A DNA stretch of 64,000 nt from Manis javanica (taxonomy: Eukaryota > Chordata > Mammalia > Pholidota > Manidae), in assembly GCF_040802235.1 (NCBI RefSeq), contig NC_133158.1, forward strand, positions 163,777,401 through 163,841,400, read 5' to 3'. Position 1 is the stretch's first letter. Every line of letters begins with the position of its first letter. A model generated the notes under the pieces. It was given only the letters and a program-made list of their open reading frames with translations. It was not told the DNA's origin and did not search any database. Made by a program: the position numbers and the translations under genes. Positions 1 through 38,626 of the stretch are shown one piece after another.

Positions 1-405
1 GGGGAAGGTCTGCCAGACATGGAATTTCACCAGGGCTGGAAGGCCGACTAAGTCACGGGAAAAACGGAAGATTCAAGGCGCTCAGGCGCGAACAAATCGT
101 GCCTAAATCAACGGCCATCTGAAACTAGAAGCGGCCCTGGAAACTCACACGGTAAACACCACACACCCAGGACAAAGGGCCTGTGACCCGCGGACCACGC
201 CCACTTGCCTGCGCATGCGCAACGCCGGCTTCAGCGCTCTCGGGGACTGCGCAGGTTAGCAACAGATTTCGTGGGCGGGCACCGACCTACTGCACATGCG
301 CGTCCTCGCAGCTGCTTTTTCCTCGTAGTTCCCTGCCCGGTCGTTCCCTGTTCCGGGTGCGAACGCTGGCTTTCTCAGCCACGGCCCTTCCTTCGCATTC
401 CTCAC
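1..405 (-). other. CCDC12: 5' part of CCDC12 intron 1
   Basis: This stretch lies downstream of the splice donor that closes the first CCDC12 coding exon on the minus strand. The donor reads GTGAGG, seen as cctcac at 400-405 on the plus strand. The sequence is CpG-rich from about 180 on and belongs to the same promoter island as the exon. I see no further coding exon, repeat or RNA gene in it. Open frames here on either strand are short and not conserved-looking. Confidence 0.8.
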
Positions 406-501
406 CTTGCGCCCTGTTTTCTCTCGCAGGGCTTTCAGTCGTTCTTTTCGCCGCAACGCCTCTTCCTCTAGCCGGCCCACACCGGCTGTAGTGGCCGCCA
501 T
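406..501 (-). CDS. CCDC12: CCDC12, first coding exon (partial gene)
   Basis: CCDC12 is a small, highly charged coiled-coil protein (about 166 residues in human) found with activated spliceosomes in the nucleus. On the minus strand this exon encodes the first 32 residues, starting MAATTAGVGRLEEEALRRKE and ending in TGRK directly before a GTGAGG donor, so the exon closes in phase 0. From memory the human protein starts MEATTAGVGRLEEEALRRKE, so only residue 2 differs. I chose the ATG at 499-501 because the homology starts there; the frame continues upstream without homology. The strongly basic and acidic residues begin the coiled-coil. The remaining exons lie beyond the left edge of the window. 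NBEAL2 starts about 2 kb away on the other strand, in a head-to-head arrangement. Confidence 0.93.
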
Positions 502-760
502 CTTACCCACCCTCCTCCTCCTCTCGTCCGGCAGCGCGCTGGTCCAAGGTGTGGAGAACAGGAAGTCCTGAAAGCCAATCAATGCCGAGTTGCTATAGCC
601 GGGCCCGCTCTCTTTCTACCCCACAACTCTCCTAGCCCTCGGAAGGCAGTCAAACGAAAAGGCTCTAAGGCTCGATTCGTCCAACGCCAATCAGTGAGAA
701 AGCAGCCAGTGAAGTCAGACCTGAGTGAAGGAAGATAGAGCGCGTCGATCGCTCTGGTTT
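502..760 (-). promoter_or_regulatory. CCDC12: CCDC12 proximal promoter and 5' UTR region
   Basis: This is the region upstream of the CCDC12 start on the minus strand. It is GC-rich, with CpG sites and no evident TATA box. Two CCAAT motifs are visible on the plus strand, at 575-579 and 687-691, both in the context gccaatca; CCAAT boxes work in either orientation. An ETS-type core, ggaagt, sits at 561-566. The exact transcription start cannot be read from sequence alone. Confidence 0.55.
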
Positions 761-2030
761 TGCCTAAGTGCCAACCACAGCTCAATCCATGCTGGCCACT
801 TGAAATGTGCAGACCCATTCTTGTGCACTTGTCCTGATTCTTCAAGCTTCATGTTTTCAAGAAGCCTTCCCTGACTCTCCACTCCTAGGTCAGCCTGTCT
901 TTTCCTCTCCAACTATCAGTTGCTCCTTGGATGCACTTGTCCACGGGCCCCTAGCCCATTCTCTCTCCACTCTCAGCTCAAAGTCTGTGCGGTACAGGGC
1001 TTGCCTGGATGGCCATTTGCCTCGGGGCTCATGGATGATCAGGTGATGCAAAGTACCCAGGGTAAGGCTATCTGACCCGGAGAAGAGCAAACCCCAACCT
1101 GGCCCAGTGGGCCCCAAGGAACCCTCTAAGCTTTGTTCGTGAGAACTAGGATGAGAGTTGGTTTCACCTCAACTGCAGTAAATGACCACGAGGTGCACTG
1201 CCACCCAGGACAAGCGGCCGGTGTCTTCTTTCCCGCATTAATCAACATGCTCTGACAATTGAAAGACCACTTAGGCTGAAGTACAGATCTAATAGCTTTG
1301 GGTGTCCCCAAAGCCACACCCCCTCTCACCTGCGGAGTCAAAGCCATAGCTCCTTAGTCCCAGGCACACCATGACTTGTCTGTGAGCAAAGCTGTTCCTT
1401 GACTGGGCCTGCCTTCCCAGCTCCCTTTAGGGGCTCCTGTGCCACAGACCTCTGTCCAGCCTCTCAAAACGACCCCCTTGACCTCACCTGGGCCTTTCAG
1501 TAGCCTCTCCCCCACATTGGGTGGGGTGCCCTAGGAAGGCCTGGTTTGCAGGTAGTACCTGGTCCACAGGTAGCAGGTGCTCAGAAAATGTCAGCTCAGA
1601 GGTAGGATGGAAGGGGGCATGAGGTACCGTCTCGCTTTTAATTTCTTGACGTTAAAAAGAAAAAATGTGAAGCAAGTGCTGGGTCCTGGGGTACAGACTG
1701 CGTGCACCAGAGCATCCAGGAAGGCTTCCTGGAGGAGGGGACCCTTGAGGATTGCCTAAATTTCCCAAGGATATGCCAGACAGGTGGAGGCACTGCTCCC
1801 GCAGAGATACTTCAGGCTTGTTTGCTGCTCTCTGATTCCCATCTTGCTCCATAAACAGTAAGAGCAAAAACAGTGGCACTTCGGTCTCTTCATAAAGCTC
1901 TGGGAGAGCACCTGCCACGTGGTTGGCGCTACAAGTGTTTGTCATGGTTGTCACCATTGCTTGTTGAAGGACCCCGGCCATTTGCACGCAACCCACAGCC
2001 CCTTATCCCCACTCCGCTAGCCTGTCCTTT
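761..2030. other. Spacer between CCDC12 and NBEAL2
   Basis: This is about 1.3 kb between two divergent gene starts. Base composition drops to ordinary levels between the two CpG-rich blocks. Open frames here are short, lack splice structure and match no protein I recognise. A stretch around 1,700-1,960 looks like degraded dispersed repeat but I cannot name a family. I see nothing else supportable. Confidence 0.5.
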
Positions 2031-2516
2031 GCGTGAATGGAGGTAATTCCAGCCAGGCGGGCTGCGTCCGGGCGGATTGAGACCCGGGGCAAGTCTGGAA
2101 TACCTGACCTCGACTCCGGTCTGGGGGGCTCAGATTGGCCGTTCCCGAGGCACTGGTGGTGGCGCAGACTGCTGAGGGGAAGGATGCGGGGAGCACTCCT
2201 GGCTGCCTTGACCTCAGGCTCCTCCTCCCGCCGGGCTCCACGCCCTTTGCACGGTCCTGGGAGAGGCGGGGCAGCGGTGGAGGCAGCTCAGTGCAGGAAG
2301 CCAGGCAGCGGCTGGCCGGGAAGGAGGAGGGGCATGCAGACTTGGGTGGCTCAGCGCAGCGGGGACCAGTACTACTTCCCCCGATAGTACCGCGCCGCTC
2401 CGCCCCGGAGTGACGCCCTCCGCCCATGGGCTTGGCCGAGGGCTACCGGCGGGCGGCGCGGAGGAGGCGGCGGCGACGGCAGGTGGCGCGCAGCAGGGCC
2501 GGAGCTGGGCCGGGCC
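2031..2516 (+). promoter_or_regulatory. NBEAL2: NBEAL2 CpG-rich promoter and 5' UTR
   Basis: The block is dense in CpG and G+C and continues through exon 1 into intron 1 to about 2,700. An inverted CCAAT box (attgg) is at 2,134-2,138 and GC-box-like runs lie around 2,260-2,270. No TATA box is obvious, which fits a CpG-island promoter. The NBEAL2 ATG follows at 2,517 in a good initiation context (gggccatggcc). The transcription start is probably between about 2,150 and 2,450 but is not fixed by sequence. Confidence 0.6.
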
Positions 2517-31157
<28,641 letters not shown>

Positions 31158-31545
31158 CAGCCTGTCCCGCCCCACGGCGCAGGCTCCGTCCAGGCGGGCT
31201 CCGCCCCTGGAGGCCCGGCTCAGGGGTCGGCGGGAATCGCGAGGAGGAAACGCCGAGGCCGGGGGCCAGCACTCAGGGGGTGGGCGGGGCCCACTCCCGC
31301 CCAACTCAGGGATTGGCGGGCAGTTCGCTCCAGGAAGCCCCGCCCCTCGCCGGTAGAGGAGGTGCCCGGAGTCCCAGCCCCGGCCTCAGCGGCCGCCCAG
31401 CACGTTTTGCACAGTCGAGCGGGAGCCCAGGCTTTCGGACCTCCTTCCGTCCCGGCGGAGCGCAAGGGTCCGGCTGTGGCCTTAACCCCTAAAGGCGGCC
31501 CCTTGCTCTCCCATTCTCGGCAATAAACCTGGCCTAGTTTTGTAG
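31158..31545 (+). terminator. NBEAL2: NBEAL2 3' UTR and poly(A) signal
   Basis: The 3' UTR follows the TGA and is short and G+C-rich. A canonical AATAAA is at 31,522-31,527, in the context ctcggcaataaacctgg. A G/T-rich stretch follows within about 30 nt, so cleavage is expected around 31,540-31,548. No other AATAAA lies between the stop and this site. Confidence 0.85.
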
Positions 31546-31990
31546 CTGCTCCTCCTCCGTGGGTGCGTGCGCGTGGCGTTTCGGCATGCCCTGGCCACCG
31601 ACCGCACTAGCGTTCCCCTGGTATGGGGGGCCCCTCCGTGTGACTTCAGCTACGCCGCCCCGGTCTCAGGGCCCGCTTGTCGCGTCTGCCCGGCTAGTGG
31701 TTTCTTCGCGCGCTCAGCCCTGCCCACCACCTCCAGGCGTGCGCGCATTCCTGCGCGAGGCGGGAGCGCGGGCGACCCTGGCCGCTCCTCCCTCCGCGTA
31801 GCTGGTTTCCCCGGGCCGCCCGCCCCGCCCCCAGGGTCTGGCCCCCTTCTCTGTCCACGTCCTCGTCCCCGCCCTGCGCCGCTGCTCGTGTTTCGGGTGG
31901 GCCAGAAACTGGCCTTAGAGACTCCACGCAGTCTTCCCGATTGGCCCACGGAGAACCCCGCGGCTTAGAGGCCCGAGTCCCGCCAGACTG
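31160..31990. promoter_or_regulatory. CpG-rich block at the NBEAL2 3' end
   Basis: From the end of the NBEAL2 coding region to about 31,990 the DNA is rich in CpG, which is unusual for a 3' end in this window, where intergenic DNA is CpG-poor. Inverted CCAAT motifs (attgg) occur at about 31,312-31,316 and in the context cccgattggccc near 31,940. No start codon with recognisable coding sequence follows. It may be an orphan CpG island, a promoter of a non-coding transcript, or the remnant of the NRADD promoter; I cannot decide. Confidence 0.5.
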
Positions 31991-32311
31991 AGTGGATCCT
32001 GGCACCTGAGACAGGGTGGCGGCCGCAGATCAGGAGGGGTTTGGGGACAGAGCCCTAGGTCTTCCTGGACTCGGGGGGTCGAGGGCTGCCTCCCTTGTCC
32101 CCCACCTGGAGATCTGCGATCCTGCCGGTGTTCTCCCTGGTGAAGCCCTTGTCTTGTGTTGGGATGTGTGTGGCAAGCCCGGGTAGTGTGGACGTGCAGG
32201 GTGTTGGCATTGTATGTGCGTTTGCGGGCCTGAAGATGGGCGTGTGTGCTGGGAGCCGGTGGGGAGGGGTGTAGAAGCTCCAATCCCACAGCTCAGTGGG
32301 TGCGCGGGCAG

Positions 32312-32455
32312 ACACAAGGCCAAATGACTGCACGTGTGGTCATTGACACCCGCAATCCAGGAAGGTCTCCTTATGTGGTAAGTACACAAGGCCTAATGAC
32401 TGCACGTGTGGTCATAGACACCCGCAATCCAGGAAGGTCTCCTTATGTGGTAAGT
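32312..32455. repeat. 72-bp tandem duplication, two copies
   Basis: Two head-to-tail copies occupy 32,312-32,383 and 32,384-32,455. Each runs from acacaaggcc through a gcacgtgtggtcat stretch to ccttatgtggtaagt. They differ at only two positions that I can see (caaatg versus ctaatg; cattgac versus catagac). Each copy contains a CACGTG E-box. The near identity suggests a recent duplication. Confidence 0.92.
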
Positions 32456-33480
32456 GACACAAATGGACACATCCCACACGTGGCAAGCGCCACTGCAGCC
32501 TCTGACCCAAACCCAGTTGCTGATTGCACTTTATTGTACACATGGGCCCTTGGCCTAGCCCAGCAAAGGGAGTTTGGACACCAGGCAGGAGGTGGAGTGG
32601 TGGATGTTGGGGCATTGGAGGGCCTTCCCCCAGGTCCAAGTCTCTTCTCCATTCCTTTCCCAGGCCAGCAGCTTCCTCAGCCCAGCCTGGGGTCTCTCTT
32701 CCCCAAGCCTCAGGAAGTGGGTTCCAGCAGGATCAGTCCTATAGATCCAGATGAGTCCTGGGACTGAGTGGTCCTGTCCTTTGGGTGTCTGACCTTCAGG
32801 CCCTCTCCAAAGTCCCAGATGAGGAACAACCAGGGGCCCTCTGCCCTTTCTGAACCCACCAAAGTACCTTCCTGTCCAGCCTTTGAGCAGACGGTTGAGG
32901 GCTAGACCCTGGCTCTGGAGGCATAGTCACTCCAGGGAGCTCCTTGGAGGCTTAGGGTGTTGTGTTCCTAGGCTCATGCTAAGTCTGGAGGCTTACCCCA
33001 GTCAGTCTCTGGCGTGGCTCTGGCTGAGGTGGAGGTGGGAGTCTCCATGCTCCTCACCTGCCATCCCTGGGCTGAGACCAGCGGTTTGCCAAGGGCTTAG
33101 AGACAGAGTGGTTTCCAACCTGCCCTCGTCCCTTCTGAGCTGCACCCTGGCTCCTCAGGCTTTGGCCAGCTGGGGCCAGCTCTACCTTCCCCACCCCATT
33201 TGACACAGGAGGAAACTGGTCCAGACTGGTGAGTATGGAAGTGGGAGTTGGGATACCCAGCCCTGGAGCAAACAAATCAGGATGGAGTGAGCCAGGAGAG
33301 GGGGACAGGCTACCCCAAGGGACTCCTGACATCAGGCCTGAGTTCCCCCATGTCCCTACACAGCCCCTTTTGGACTCGGAGAAGAAATCTCCCAGCATCC
33401 TTGTCCGGGTACTGCCTGTGACGCTCCTACCCCTTCTCCAAGAGATGCAGCCCCTGGGAACACTGCTAGCCAGCCAAGCC

Positions 33481-34995
33481 ATGTTTCATAACTCTAGCCA
33501 CAGGGAAGGCATGGGCCAGGTGGGTAAGCATGCATCTCTTGATCCAGATCTTGGATACTGGGTACGGGATGTACCCCAGGTAGGTAGGCATACACAAGTC
33601 CAGTCACAGGCTCAGGAGGCCCTGTGCCCTACCTGCACCGGACTGTGGGAACAACTGGCCTGCAGGCAGAAGTCAGCCAGAAGCGTTTACTTGCCTTCCA
33701 TTTCTGATATTGCAAAAATTTACAAGGTCTCCTGTACAGAGTCCCCCATGGGGACCAACATGAATTAATGTGCTCTCACAGTGAAGACTTAGTGAGGGAG
33801 ACAGGACACACAGTTTAGTGCCACAATAGACAAACTGAGGAGGTGTAGCAGGAGGCAGAAAAGGAAGAGACTGGGAGAGATCAAGGATGGCTTCCCAGGG
33901 TAAGAGATGCCTGCATTCGTCAGATGGAGAAGGTAGAACAGCAGGAGCAGACATCTGGAAGTGCAGGAGAGGGTTCATCTGGGAAGGGCTGTGTGTCCAA
34001 GAGTGACCAACAAAGGGGGGACTGTGGAAGAAGAGGATAAGAAAACGGGCCAGGCAACTTGATGCTATGGTCAGACATTTCGACTCTACATAGTGGGAAC
34101 TATTTCAGTCCTTTTTGGCAGCAAAGTCTTGGGGAGGCTGCCAAGGAACCCTAGCCTTGGTTCCTTGACCCTGACCCTGTCTGCTTTTTCCTCTACAGAT
34201 AAGACCCAGAAGGGAGAGCACAGGGACAGGGAAGGGGGTGTGGATAGGGGCAGGGGGGAACCCTGGCCCCCAATACCTCCTTCCCATTCCCCCTTGAGCC
34301 TTCAGGGGCCTAAAGCAGCATCATCCCTGTTTATTGTGCCCTACTGGCCACCATGGTCCTCGGTCTGCTCGTCTACCTGGTCTTCAAGTGGTAGGTGGTC
34401 TGGACACTGCCCAATGACACCCCCTTCCCGCCTGGACACCCAGCCAGCTCCCTCTGGGTCTCAGTGAAGGTTGGAGCAGGTTGGCAGGTACCCCCTGCTC
34501 CCCACAGCTGATGTTCACATAAACAGAGAGAGCAGCTGGCCAAAGCTCAGACTGCAGAGCAGGGGGCCCTCCACAGGGTCAGCAGTGTCTCCTTGGACTC
34601 TCCTAGCAGTCTGGAGCCCTGTGCCCCTAGCCACGGTGAGCTTCTTGCCCCAGTCTACAGTCCTTCAGACCTAGCTCTGCCCTGTCACCCAGCATCTGAC
34701 CTTCACATGCCCGTCTCTCACCCTAGGACCACATCCTGAGCTTGGCTGCCAGCTTTACCTTCATCTCCCTTGGCAGTAGGAAGAAGTAGAGCTGCTCCCG
34801 GAGGTGTCAGGTGAACCTGACAAGGGCTGGCAGGGTCTGGCGGCCACCTGGGCTACCAGGCTGATGCTGTGGCAGCCATGGCCCGGGGCCAGGTGCCAGC
34901 CTACACTCTGCTGAGGGACTGGGCTGTGCAAGAAGGCAGCTGTGCCATCCTCAGGGTGCTGGAGGCAGCCCTGGCTCTCGCAGCTGAGGGCCACT
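33481..34995 (+). pseudogene. NRADD: NRADD-like (p75NTR-related death-domain) pseudogene
   Basis: NRADD (NRH2) is a transmembrane relative of the p75 neurotrophin receptor with a C-terminal death domain. It is functional in mouse and, to my knowledge, a pseudogene in human. Four parts are recognisable. A start-like stretch MFHNSSHREG begins at 33,481. The membrane exon ends at about 34,390 with IIPVYCALLATMVLGLLVYL. A juxtamembrane exon reads EQLAKAQTAEQGALHRVSS and ends at 34,635. The last exon begins at 34,727 with PHPELGCQLYLHLPWQ and carries the death-domain stretch GYQADAVAAMARGQVPAYTL. Breaks are TAG at 34,245, TAA at 34,311, TAG at 34,777 and a one-base loss near 34,840 that puts the death domain in another frame. 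Its position between NBEAL2 and SETD2 is the NRADD locus. Confidence 0.85.
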
Positions 34996-35449
34996 GTGGA
35001 ATGAGATGCCTGCACAGTCTGGCCCTCTCAGGGAACCCACCCTGGTGCTCCTCACCACCCTCATGTCATACTTTTCTTCCATGGCACTCCTAGCATTGGT
35101 AGCCTCGGCTTGCTCTCTTCTGGGGGAACACAGAAGATCCAGACACCCCTCACTTCCCCCTTGCCCTACCTTCCTCCAGGACTTGGACCAGGGTATGTAG
35201 GAGTGGACCATGAGGAGTGGGCCTGCTCTCCTGATCTCTGCTCTGCCTTCCCTTACTTAGCTTCTCTTCTACTTTTGTATCCCATATTAAAGGCAACTTT
35301 GGACTGTTGTGCTCTTTCTGGTTCCCTGAGCCTGTGGGACAGTTGTGTGAGTATGAGGCAGAGGCACAGTAATAGGATAGGGTCCCTAGGATGTGAGAGG
35401 AGCACTGAGCTGACAGGCAGGCAGTGTGCTTCTGTGCAACGCACACACT

Positions 35450-35560
35450 CTAAAGGACGAGTGGAGTTCACATCCTGCATCTACCACTCACTGGCTGTAC
35501 TGTGTTATGAAAGTGTTAGAAGCTTTCTGAACTCTAGCTTTCTTAGCTGGAGAACAATAA
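35450..35560 (+). repeat. MIR SINE fragment
   Basis: The stretch with gagttcacatcctgcatcta, ccactcactggctgtact and a diverged aactctagctttcttagctg keeps the order of the forward MIR core. Confidence 0.65.
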
Positions 35561-36964
35561 ATAGAATGGCACATTCAGTATTCTCCCACTCCCCAGGACT
35601 GCCAGGGTGGCCCTGAGGGGCCTTGAGTTAGAGACCACTTTTCTGACTTGGGCTGTAACCAGCATCAAGGGGAGGCTGGAGGCCTGCCCCTCTATAGGCA
35701 GGAGGCAGACTGGCCCTAGGAGCTAGTTACCAAGGGGCTCAGGTCACTCCCGAAGAGAAAAAGGAAGAAAGGCTTCTCCTTAGCAAGACCCACCCTCCAG
35801 ACCCAGGAAAGGGAGTTCCAGACATGCTTTCACAGCTGCTTGTGTGATTTCCACACTAGCCAAGGGCAGGCAGGTCACCCCCACTCCCACCTGAAGGGCA
35901 GCTGAGGACAGGGCAGCTGCACCCCTTGCATACGGCCACCCTGGAGAGAGGAGCAGGCAGGTTGGTAGCTGCCTTGAGAAGGGTTGCTACAGCCGACAGG
36001 CCTTGCCTAGGAAGGAACAATGGCTACAATCCTGGTACCTACCAGGATTAGAGCACGTAAGCAGCACAGCCATGCCAACTCATGTAGGAGATGTGGGGTT
36101 CAGAGTGGCTCCGGGAGATTGTCCCCTTGCTGACTGGGATTGGCTGCTCTGTGAGTAGCAAACTCATCAGATTGCTGCTATACTGCTACTCCTCGTAACA
36201 GTTTACCAGGGCTGCTTAACCCTGTAAATTTTTTCCTTAAAATGAGGGCAAGTTTATGGCCACCTTCATTTTGAGGTTACTCTTGAGCAGTGACCCAGGA
36301 GAGGAGGTGCTCAGCGTTTGGTCAGCTAAAGTCTCCATGTGCTGGAGACCTCACACCTTGAGCGGTTGGTCACTGGGCTGGCAATGAATGTGAAATCCTG
36401 TGGTGAGTGGCATGAACAGGTACAGGTTCTGGATTAGCTGGCACCCTTTATCACGCCTGAGGGGATCTGAGTCTGAGGATGTCAGCGGGTGTGTGGAAGG
36501 GGATAAGATTTTGAAAAAAACTCAACATGGAGGTAAAATAACTGAGAATCCCTCTTCAAAGCTATCCTATCTGAAACTTGGACGGCAACCTGGTCATCAC
36601 CCTTTAATGGAAGGCTGCCTGAATTTCCAGTGGAAACTGAAACCTGGAGTCTCGGGTCAAAATGATGAGTCTGACTTGGTTGCAAGCAGCAGTGCATATG
36701 GCTGTCCCCCTACAGGGCAAACCCACCCAAAGAGAAACACTCCCCCTTTTAACTGCTCAAGCACATTAGCTGAAACATCCTCTGTAATGAACAACTCTAA
36801 AATGTTAAAAGGATTAAACTAGGGTCCATCCATTTGATATAATAATGTGCTTTAAATAGTTTGGAAGGCTGCAGTATCAGGGGGAAATACTTTTGGGTAC
36901 ATTGTTAGTTGTGTCTAATGATTATGACTTTAAAATAGGTGTTTTTTCTCTTTTAACAATTCCT

Positions 36965-37110
36965 TTAATATAAGGATATGAGATGAGTTACTGAGCTCTC
37001 TGAGCCTTAATCTCCTCAACCAAACGGTGCCAATTCCTGTGCCTCAGGGTTGTGAGGATGAAATGAGCACAACCTAAGTTCTAAGTGCCCAGCACAAACC
37101 CAAGGCAATG
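36965..37110 (+). repeat. MIR SINE fragment
   Basis: The run gagccttaatctcctcaacc, then cagggttgtgaggatgaaat and then ctaagtgcccagcaca matches the second half of forward MIR in order. Confidence 0.75.
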
Positions 37111-37779
37111 AGTGCTCTAACTGCTGTCCACTCTGCCCACCATTTAGTGGGCCACAGCCTCTTCCCCAAGGGAACTGCTGCAGTGAGCAAAATAACTCTG
37201 GTGAGGAAGAGATGGGAGCAGTCTCTGCAATGAAGGGCACCTGGCTGGCCCGAAGCCTTTGGTGTTCCTCACTAGCTGCCACTGACCCATCAAGGGGGAG
37301 GCTCTCCACTGTACCCTGCATCCTCCAGATGTCTCCCCTCATCACAACTGGGTACTGTACCCAATCCTCCTCCTAGTATCCAAGCCTAGCATTGGGGACA
37401 GGGGGTGAGGTCAAGGAACCCAAACAGCAAAAGAACATTCCAGTGGGCTCAGGAAATGGAAACCTCTGGAGGGAAGAGGTTCCCAGCCAGGAACAAAGGG
37501 GAAGACACGTGACTTCCTCTTGGCCTCCGAAGCAAAGTAAGGAAGCCCAGTGCCAGTGAGCCTCAGGTCTTCCTTCGCTCTGGAATGCATGGGTAAGCTG
37601 ACTCGAGCTCAGCCACAAGATCCCAAGCCCACAAATGCCAGTCACCTGACAGATGTCGCCTCAGTCACAGTGGGGTCTATGGGGGAACAAGGCCTATGAA
37701 CTCCAATCTCAAGGATTTTGGACTTCACATACCTGTGGTCTCCTTTCTCTCTCCAGTAACATCACCACATACAAACATG

Positions 37780-38464
37780 CCAAGTTCTTTAATTGATTTT
37801 ATTTTTTACATAAAAAGTTCAGTAAAAATTGAATAAAGTAAAGTGATTTTAAGCAGTAAATCAATCTTATCAACATAGCACAAGGCTGGCCGAAACCACA
37901 AGGCAGCCTGCTTTGGAATATTTACATGATAACAAATTAAACCTTGCAGGAAAACTTAAACTGTCCTTTCAAAGTCTTCCTGTGATCCTAGCATGGAGAG
38001 GCTAAAAGCAAAAAAAACAAAAAAACAAAACCACAAAAACCAGGAAAAAACAAATTATTTTCAATATATTCACATATACATTAAAATATAATACAGATCA
38101 TCAGGGTAAGGGGTAATGGGGAGGGATGCGCATGATCTGTGCGCTGACAGCACCGCCAAGGAGACCCAGGTTTGAGAGTGGGATCAGGCCTGGCCCAGGT
38201 CTTAGAGAAAAGGGTCTTCCATAAGCCCTCACCTCTGCTGGCCTCTAACAACCATACCCCAACAGCTCACGACCAGGGATCACTTGTTGTAGATGGAGCT
38301 CATTTTTGTGGCTTTCAGTTGAAATCTGCAGGTTTGAATTCCCCAGGGCGATGTGTCATCAGTAGCACAGCCCTGACAGTGGGGTGGGGCAGAGAGGACC
38401 CGCAGGACTTCTCCCTAGAGTCTGTCCCCCTTGGTCACCCGTCCTCCCACCCTGGCCCCGTGAG
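37780..38464 (-). terminator. SETD2: SETD2 3' UTR and poly(A) signal
   Basis: This is the minus-strand sequence after the SETD2 stop codon at 38,465-38,467. An AATAAA on the minus strand is at 37,798-37,803 (tttatt on the plus strand), giving a 3' UTR of about 690 nt. A T-rich tract on the transcript strand, seen as A-rich plus strand at about 38,005-38,055, lies within it. The region from about 37,780 to 38,100 is AT-rich, as is common near 3' ends. Confidence 0.8.
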
Positions 38465-38626
38465 TCACTCTAATTCAGTGTCCTCTTTGGGTTTGTAAAC
38501 AGCCCCAAACTTCTGCATATACTTCTTAATGTACTCCTTGGTTTTGTGTTTCACATTCTCATTGCACTCCAGGTCCTCTGGGTTCTTACAGTACTTCAGC
38601 TCCTTATTCATAACACCGTGAGTCAG
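38465..38626 (-). CDS. SETD2: SETD2 last coding exon, SRI domain end
   Basis: The exon encodes 53 residues plus stop, from [10 protein letters not shown] to KPKEDTELE. It carries the last helix of the SRI domain ([19 protein letters not shown]), which helps to hold the Ser2/Ser5-phosphorylated polymerase II tail. The acceptor reads cggacag|ctg on the minus strand. Confidence 0.95.
   Translation of the reverse strand: MTHGVMNKELKYCKNPEDLECNENVKHKTKEYIKKYMQKFGAVYKPKEDTELE

Larger units (their letters stand above)
34996..37779. other. Intergenic region between NRADD relic and SETD2
   Basis: This 2.8-kb interval separates the plus-strand NRADD relic from the 3' end of the minus-strand SETD2. 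It contains MIR fragments at about 35,450-35,560 and 36,965-37,110. A frame of 140 codons on the plus strand at 36,400-36,822 resembles nothing I know and has no splice or promoter context, so I do not call it a gene. Confidence 0.6.

Noticed and set aside
31567-31968. A 133-codon plus-strand frame in the CpG island
   Set aside because: Arginine-, alanine- and proline-rich translation is expected from CpG-rich DNA; similar frames occur on the other strand and there is no recognisable domain.
34392-34394. A further TAG in the NRADD membrane exon counted as a disabling stop
   Set aside because: It falls within a plausible GTAGGT splice donor after the AAG-TG of the transmembrane exon, so it may be intronic. 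Only the three other stops and the frameshift are counted.
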